Source: Streptomyces parvulus (GTDB taxonomy: Bacteria; Actinomycetota; Actinomycetes; Streptomycetales; Streptomycetaceae). Taken from it: a stretch of DNA of 64,000 nucleotides. The stretch lies in contig NZ_BMRX01000011.1 in assembly GCF_014648855.1 (NCBI RefSeq), positions 186,001 through 250,000 of the forward strand, written 5' to 3'. This document shows positions 59,334 to 64,000 of the stretch, piece after piece. A program made the translations under genes and the position numbers. Numbering within the stretch: position 1 is the first letter of the stretch; each line of letters begins with the position of its first letter. The notes beneath the pieces were generated by a model that saw only the letters and a list, made by a program, of their open reading frames with translations, did not search any database and was not told where the DNA came from.

Positions 59334-61022
59334 ATGCGCTCCACTCCCCCCGTACGCCGCAGGCGCCTCGGCCTGCCGCGGCGGGTGTTCTCGCAGGTCC
59401 TGCTCATGCAGCTGGCGATCGCCGCGGGGGTCGCGGTGCTCGCGACCGGGCTCTTCCTGGCCCCGCTCGGCGACCAGCTCGACGACCAGGCGATGCGCCG
59501 GGCGCTGGCGATCGCGCAGACCACCGCGCGTCCGCAGGTCGCGGAGGAGCTGCGGAGCACCCGTCCGGCGGCCGACGGGCCGGTGCAGACGGAGGCGGAG
59601 CGCATCCGCAAGGCCACGCGGGCGGAGTACGTCGTGGTGATGGACCGGCAGGGCGTGCGCTGGTCGCACACCGACCCGGAGCGGATCGGTGAGGTCGTCT
59701 CGACCGACCCCGGTCAGGCGCTGGCCGGACGGGACGTGATGGAGATCGACGACGGCACCCTCGGCCGCTCCGCCCGCGGCAAGGTGCCCCTGCGCGACGC
59801 CGACGGCGACATCGTGGGCGCGGTCTCGGTCGGCATCGCGTACGACAGCGTCCGGGCCCGGCTGATCCACGCCGTTCCCGGGCTCTTCGCCTACGCGGGC
59901 GGCGCGCTCGCCGTGGGTGCGCTCGCGGCCTGGCTCATCTCCCGCCGGGTGCAGCGGCAGACCCGTGACCTGGCCTTCTCGGACATCGCGGGGCTGCTCG
60001 CGGAGCGGGAGGCGATGCTGCACGGCATCCGGGAAGGCGTGGTCGCGCTGGACCGCGGCGGCAGGGTGCGGCTGCTCAACGACGAGGCGCAGCGGTTGCT
60101 CGGCGTCGGCGCCGAGGCGGTCGGCCGGTCTCCCGACGAGGCCCTCGGCACGGGGCGCACGGCCGACGTCCTGGCGGGCCGGGTGACCGGCACCGACCTG
60201 CTGACCGTCCGCGGCCGGCGGGTCCTGGTCGCGAACCGGATGCCCACCGACGACGGCGGTGCCGTGGCCACGCTGCGCGACCGCACGGAGCTGGAGCAGC
60301 TCGGCCGGGAGCTGGACTCGACGCGCGGCCTGATCGACGCGCTGCGCGCGCAGGACCACGAGCACGCCAACCGCATGCACACCTTGCTCGGACTGCTCGA
60401 ACTGGAGATGTACGACGACGCAGTGGAGTTCGTCGGAGAGGTGGTCGGCGATCACCGGGTGACGGCGGAGCAGATCACGGAGCGGATCCAGGACCCGCTG
60501 CTCGCCGCCATGCTGGTCGGCAAGGCGACCGTCGCGGCGGAGCGCGGCGTGGCCCTGCGGGTGTCCGACCGGACGCGGCTGCCGGACCGGCTGGTCGATC
60601 CCCGGGGGCTGGTCACCGTCGTCGGAAATCTGGTGGACAACGCCCTGGACGCCGCCGCGGGTGGACCGCACGCGCGCGTGGAGGTCGAACTGCGCGCGGA
60701 GGGACGCACCGTGACCCTCCGCGTCCGCGACACGGGCCCCGGGGTTCCGGTGGAGGACCGCGAGCTGGTGTTCACGGCGGGCTGGTCCACCAAGGAGCCG
60801 CCCGCGCACCGTCAGCGGGGTATCGGGCTGTCGCTGGTGCGCAGGCTGGCCGAGAGGCAGGGCGGCAGCGCCACGGTCGACGCGGCGTACGGCGGGGGCG
60901 CGGAGTTCGTCGTCGTGCTGCCCGAGGCGCTCGCGGAAGCCGGCCCGAAGCCCGACCACGCGGTGACCGTCACCGCGAACGCCGCCGGCGCGAACCCCGC
61001 CGCCGAGGAGGAGTCCCGATGA
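59334..61022 (+). CDS. CitA/DcuS-type sensor histidine kinase
   Basis: A 562-residue kinase. Two membrane helices (about 25-43 and 185-205: YAGGALAVGALAAWLI) enclose a periplasmic PAS-like sensor domain (about 50-180). A cytosolic PAS follows (EGVVALDRGGRVRLLNDEAQ). The phospho-accepting His lies in QDHEHANRMHTLLGLLELE, the CitA/DcuS signature. The HATPase has NLVDNALDAAAGG and GIGLSLVRRLAERQGG. These sense C4-dicarboxylates, citrate or other organic acids. The stop overlaps the regulator start (ATGA). Confidence 0.92.
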   Translation: MRSTPPVRRRRLGLPRRVFSQVLLMQLAIAAGVAVLATGLFLAPLGDQLDDQAMRRALAIAQTTARPQVAEELRSTRPAADGPVQTEAERIRKATRAEYVVVMDRQGVRWSHTDPERIGEVVSTDPGQALAGRDVMEIDDGTLGRSARGKVPLRDADGDIVGAVSVGIAYDSVRARLIHAVPGLFAYAGGALAVGALAAWLISRRVQRQTRDLAFSDIAGLLAEREAMLHGIREGVVALDRGGRVRLLNDEAQRLLGVGAEAVGRSPDEALGTGRTADVLAGRVTGTDLLTVRGRRVLVANRMPTDDGGAVATLRDRTELEQLGRELDSTRGLIDALRAQDHEHANRMHTLLGLLELEMYDDAVEFVGEVVGDHRVTAEQITERIQDPLLAAMLVGKATVAAERGVALRVSDRTRLPDRLVDPRGLVTVVGNLVDNALDAAAGGPHARVEVELRAEGRTVTLRVRDTGPGVPVEDRELVFTAGWSTKEPPAHRQRGIGLSLVRRLAERQGGSATVDAAYGGGAEFVVVLPEALAEAGPKPDHAVTVTANAAGANPAAEEESR

Positions 61023-61699
61023 TCGAGGTCCTGGTCGTGGACGACGACACGCGCGTGGCGCGGGTCAACGCCGCCTACGTCGAGAAGGTGCCGGGCTTCC
61101 ACGTCGCCGGCGAGGCGCACAGCGCCGAGGAGGCGCTGCGCGGCGTGGAACGGCTGCCCCGCGTCGATCTGATCCTGCTCGACCACTACCTGCCCGACCG
61201 GACCGGTCTGGAGGTCGTCCAGGAGATGCGGCGGCGCGGCCTCCAGACGGACGTGATCATGGTGACGGCCGCCCGGGACGTGTCGACCGTGCAGGCGGCG
61301 ATGCGGCAGGGCGCGCTCCAGTACTTGGTGAAACCGTTCGCATTCGCGGGGCTCCGCGCCAAGCTGGCGGCCTACGCCGAGCTGCGGCGCACCCTCGAAG
61401 GCGGCGGTGAGGCGGAGCAGGCGGAGGTGGACCGCATCTTCGGCGCCCTGTCGGCGCCGTCCGACCCGGGGCTGCCCAAGGGGCACTCCCCCACCACCGC
61501 CGAGCTGGTGCGCCAGTGCCTGCTGCGGTCCGACGGGCCGCTCTCCGCCCAGGAGATCGCCGAACGGACCGGGGTGAGCCGTCAGACCGCACAGCGCTAT
61601 CTCAAGCTCCTGGAGCGCACGGGACGAGCCACCCTGACGCTCAAGTACGGTGACGCGGGCCGCCCCGAGCACCGCTACGCGTGGGCGACCCGCACCTGA
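61019..61699 (+). CDS. CitB/DpiA-type response regulator
   Basis: A 226-residue regulator. Receiver with VVDDDTRVARVN, phospho-Asp in LILLDHYLPDRTG and Lys in YLVKPFAF. The C-terminal DNA-binding domain is of the helix-turn-helix CitB type (LSAQEIAERTGVSRQTAQRY, then LKLLERTGRATLTLKYG). Coupled to the kinase by ATGA. The convergent ActP-type symporter gene next to it is the obvious target. Confidence 0.92.
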   Translation: MIEVLVVDDDTRVARVNAAYVEKVPGFHVAGEAHSAEEALRGVERLPRVDLILLDHYLPDRTGLEVVQEMRRRGLQTDVIMVTAARDVSTVQAAMRQGALQYLVKPFAFAGLRAKLAAYAELRRTLEGGGEAEQAEVDRIFGALSAPSDPGLPKGHSPTTAELVRQCLLRSDGPLSAQEIAERTGVSRQTAQRYLKLLERTGRATLTLKYGDAGRPEHRYAWATRT

Positions 61700-61727
61700 G
61701 CCCGCGCCGGGGCCGCACGGCCGCCCG

Positions 61728-63320
61728 CTACACGGCTCCCGCCCCGGTCAGCGACCGCACCTCCGTCTCGGCGTGCTTCGCCTCGTCCGGGAGCTCCGGC
61801 GAGGTGACCGTGCCCAGCCAGCCGGCGAGGAAGCCCAGGGGGACCGAGACCAGTCCCGGGTTCTGCAGCGGGAAGTACTGGAAGTCGACGTCCGGGAAGA
61901 GCGACTGCGGGCTGCCCGACACCACCGGGGACAGCAGCACGAGTACGACGGCGGGGACCAGACCGCCGTACACGGACCACACCGCTCCGCGCGTGGTGAA
62001 GCCCCGCCAGAACAACGAGTAGAGCAGCACCGGCAGGTTCGCGGAGGCGGCGACGGCGAAGGCGAGGCCCACCAGGAAGGCGACGTTGAGGTCACGGGCC
62101 AGGAGGCCCAGTCCGATCGCGACGGCACCGATTCCCACGGCGGCGACCCTGGCCACGGCGACCTCGCTGCGCGGCTCGGCCCGGCGACGCCGCAGGGACG
62201 CGTACAGGTCGTGGGCCACGGACGCCGAGGAGGCGAGGGTGATGCCGGCGACCACCGCGAGGATGGTGGCGAAGGCGATGGCGGCGACGACCGCGAACAG
62301 CACCGTTCCGCCGGTGGAGCCCGCGCCGCCGCCCAGGTCGAGGGCGAGCAGCGGGACCGCCGTGTTGCCGGCCGCGTTCGACGCGCGTACGGCGTCCGGT
62401 CCGACGAGGGCGGCCGCGCCGAAGCCGAGGACGATCGTCATCAGGTAGAAACCGCCGATGAGTCCGATCGACCAGACGACGGACCGGCGGGCGGCGCGCG
62501 CCGTGGGCACCGTGTAGAAGCGGGACAGGATGTGCGGCAGTCCGGCCGTGCCCAGCACCAGGGCCAGCCCGAGGCTTATGAAGTCGAGGCGGGAGGTCCA
62601 GTCACCGCCGTAGGCCAGCCCCGGCGCCAGGAACGCCTCGCCGTGGCCACTGCGCTCGGCCGCCGTGCGGAGCAGCCGGTCGAAGTCGCCGTGGAAGCGC
62701 ACCAGGACGAGCGTGGTCAGGGCCACGGTGCCACCGAGCAGCAGCACCGCCTTCACGATCTGAATCCACGTGGTGGCGCGCATGCCGCCCAGCGACACGT
62801 AGACGACCATGAGGGCGCCCACCCCGATGACGGTCCAGGTGCGCGCGGCCTCGGTCGTCCCGCCCAGCAGCAGCGCGACCAGGCTGCCGGCGCCGACCAT
62901 CTGCGCCACCAGGTACAGCACGGACACCGTGACCGAGGAGGTTCCGGCCGCGATCCGCACCGGCCGCTCCCGCATCCGGGCGGCGACGACGTCGGCCAGG
63001 GTGAACCGCCCGCAGTTGCGCACCAGTTCGGCGACGAGGAACAGCACGACGAGCCAGGCCACCAGAAAGCCCACCGAGTACAGCATCCCGTCGTACCCGT
63101 AGAGCGCGATGAGCCCCGAGATGCCGAGGAACGACGCGGCCGACATGTAGTCGCCCGCGATGGCAAAACCATTCTCCATCGGCGAGAAGAGACGGCCGCC
63201 GGCGTAGAACTCCTCCGCCGACCCCTGCCGATGGCGGCTCACCCACGTGGTGATCCCCAGGGTGACGGCGACGAACGTGCTGAACAGCAGCAGCGCCAGC
63301 GTCTGGTGGTCGCCGCTCAT
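61728..63320 (-). CDS. Cation/acetate-type sodium:solute symporter (ActP-like)
   Basis: A 530-residue SSS-family transporter with about 13 membrane helices. N-terminal QGSAEEFYAGGRLFSPMENG, then GFAIAGDYMSAASFLGISGL, and later GTAGLPHILSRFYTVPTARA are typical of the ActP group (monocarboxylate uptake). The ATG overlaps the DUF485 stop (ATGA), the classical yjcH-actP arrangement. Regulation by the adjacent CitAB pair is plausible. The substrate may be acetate, pyruvate or another organic acid. Confidence 0.9.
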   Translation of the reverse strand: MSGDHQTLALLLFSTFVAVTLGITTWVSRHRQGSAEEFYAGGRLFSPMENGFAIAGDYMSAASFLGISGLIALYGYDGMLYSVGFLVAWLVVLFLVAELVRNCGRFTLADVVAARMRERPVRIAAGTSSVTVSVLYLVAQMVGAGSLVALLLGGTTEAARTWTVIGVGALMVVYVSLGGMRATTWIQIVKAVLLLGGTVALTTLVLVRFHGDFDRLLRTAAERSGHGEAFLAPGLAYGGDWTSRLDFISLGLALVLGTAGLPHILSRFYTVPTARAARRSVVWSIGLIGGFYLMTIVLGFGAAALVGPDAVRASNAAGNTAVPLLALDLGGGAGSTGGTVLFAVVAAIAFATILAVVAGITLASSASVAHDLYASLRRRRAEPRSEVAVARVAAVGIGAVAIGLGLLARDLNVAFLVGLAFAVAASANLPVLLYSLFWRGFTTRGAVWSVYGGLVPAVVLVLLSPVVSGSPQSLFPDVDFQYFPLQNPGLVSVPLGFLAGWLGTVTSPELPDEAKHAETEVRSLTGAGAV

Positions 63321-63892
63321 GACACTCCGCCTCTTGCGCCGCGGGTCAGTTCCTGGGTGTCCCACCGCAGTTCGAGCGCCGGTCGGTCCCTGCGCAGCCG
63401 AGCATGCCGGGCGTACGCCCAGGTGAGCACGAACGTGGTGACGAACTGCCCCAGCCCGGCGACCATCGCCACGTTCACCGCTCCCGCCACCGGCCGGGCC
63501 ATCAGCTCGGGTGCGGTGGTGGCGGCGACCACGTAGGCGACGTACCAGACGAAGAAGGCGACGACGGCCGGCACGACGAACCTCCGGTACCTGCTGCGCA
63601 CTTCCTGGAAGGCCGGGCTTCGCTGCACCTCCAGGTACACCTCCGCCGCGTCCCGGGAAGGGTCGACCGACTCGCCTCGCATCCGCGGCAGCGCCGGCTC
63701 GGGCGGCCCCGCGTCCGCCGTCTCACCCCAGCCGGAGGCCAGCGCGTCGTACCAGGGGTCGTCGTACCGCGGATCGTCGTACCGCGGGTCCTGTGGCGCC
63801 TGGACGTACGCCCGGTCCGGCACGACACGGGGGTCGACCACGCTTTCGGAACCACTCCCGGCGCCGCGGGAACGGTCATTGCTTGACTGCAT
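63317..63892 (-). CDS. DUF485 membrane protein, partner of the ActP-like symporter
   Basis: A 191-residue protein. A long N-terminal disordered region contains the repeat DPRYDDPRYDDPWYDAL. The DUF485 domain is C-terminal: VYLEVQRSPAFQEVRSRYRR, then two helices (FVVPAVVAFFVWYVAYVVAA and AVNVAMVAGLGQFVTTFVLT). ATG 63892 (MQSSNDRSRG) is preferred; an upstream frame to 63943 adds residues without a clear start signal. DUF485 proteins (YjcH) are encoded with ActP; the long N-terminus is not found in E. coli YjcH. Confidence 0.88.
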   Translation of the reverse strand: MQSSNDRSRGAGSGSESVVDPRVVPDRAYVQAPQDPRYDDPRYDDPWYDALASGWGETADAGPPEPALPRMRGESVDPSRDAAEVYLEVQRSPAFQEVRSRYRRFVVPAVVAFFVWYVAYVVAATTAPELMARPVAGAVNVAMVAGLGQFVTTFVLTWAYARHARLRRDRPALELRWDTQELTRGARGGVS

Positions 63893-64000
63893 GCCCAAGG
63901 ATGGACAGAACGGGAAGATCCCCGACTCTTCTTCCCCTCGCACTTCACCCCATCAGGTGATTCAACCCCTTGGTGGTGGCACCAGTCCCTTCCCGTAGGC

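Noticed and set aside
1..64000. CRISPR arrays, tRNA or rRNA genes, insertion-sequence ends, integrase genes
   Set aside because: I saw no regularly spaced repeats, cloverleaf sequences, transposase or integrase motifs in the window; a covariance scan for tRNAs would be decisive.

Overview
This is a high-GC actinobacterial chromosome segment, almost certainly Streptomyces. The evidence is the strong G/C bias at third codon positions, frequent GTG/TTG starts, GGAGG-type ribosome binding sites, and hallmark genes: cutR/cutS, sepH, DasR-type boxes in front of ptsH, a second gyrA/parC, a coproporphyrin-type ferrochelatase and several Streptomyces DUF families (DUF3159, DUF3710, DUF3093, DUF4193, DUF5998). 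Gene content and order look like the conserved core of the S. coelicolor/S. lividans group (inferred from memory of those genomes, not searched).

Layout. 1-3.8 kb: end of a TetR regulator, a secreted Endo H-type glycosidase, a small membrane protein, a GNAT acetyltransferase and a DUF1264/OBAP protein. 3.8-12.8 kb: an accessory region. Its core is a translationally coupled five-gene operon (4168-9736): XRE regulator, TIR-domain protein, P-loop/helical-repeat protein, membrane-anchored protein, and a small protein. The TIR protein and the last protein share a short glycine/Val-Gln motif resembling RHIM/PP-like amyloid signalling motifs. It is followed by unrecognised lower-GC genes and gene debris (9.9-12.7 kb). 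12.8-30.4 kb: RNA methyltransferase, KimA-like K+ permease, two TrkA-type RCK proteins, kdpDE, an ABC ATPase, dut with its neighbours, and cutRS; this is a potassium-homeostasis neighbourhood without the transport ATPase. 30.5-45.0 kb: housekeeping genes including an inositol monophosphatase, hemH/cpfC, an MFS exporter, a lactone oxidase, sepH, rhodanese, tdk, a phosphodiesterase and a GNAT-acyl-CoA-synthetase-type protein acetyltransferase. 45.2-53.2 kb: ptsH with tandem DasR-type boxes, a GntR regulator, an M23 peptidase behind a c-di-AMP (ydaO) riboswitch, an M16 protease pair and parC. 53.2-64 kb: a CobW GTPase, a divergent citrate synthase pair (one fused to an HTH), a sucrase/ferredoxin-like protein with an iron box, a CitAB-type two-component system, and an ActP-type symporter with its DUF485 partner.

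Themes. Potassium, c-di-AMP and envelope control recur (KimA-like, TrkA pair, KdpDE, ydaO switch). Carbon-source control recurs too (DasR boxes at ptsH, HTH-citrate synthase, CitAB/ActP, Pat). The best candidate for an undescribed system is the TIR/NTPase operon at 4.2-9.7 kb.
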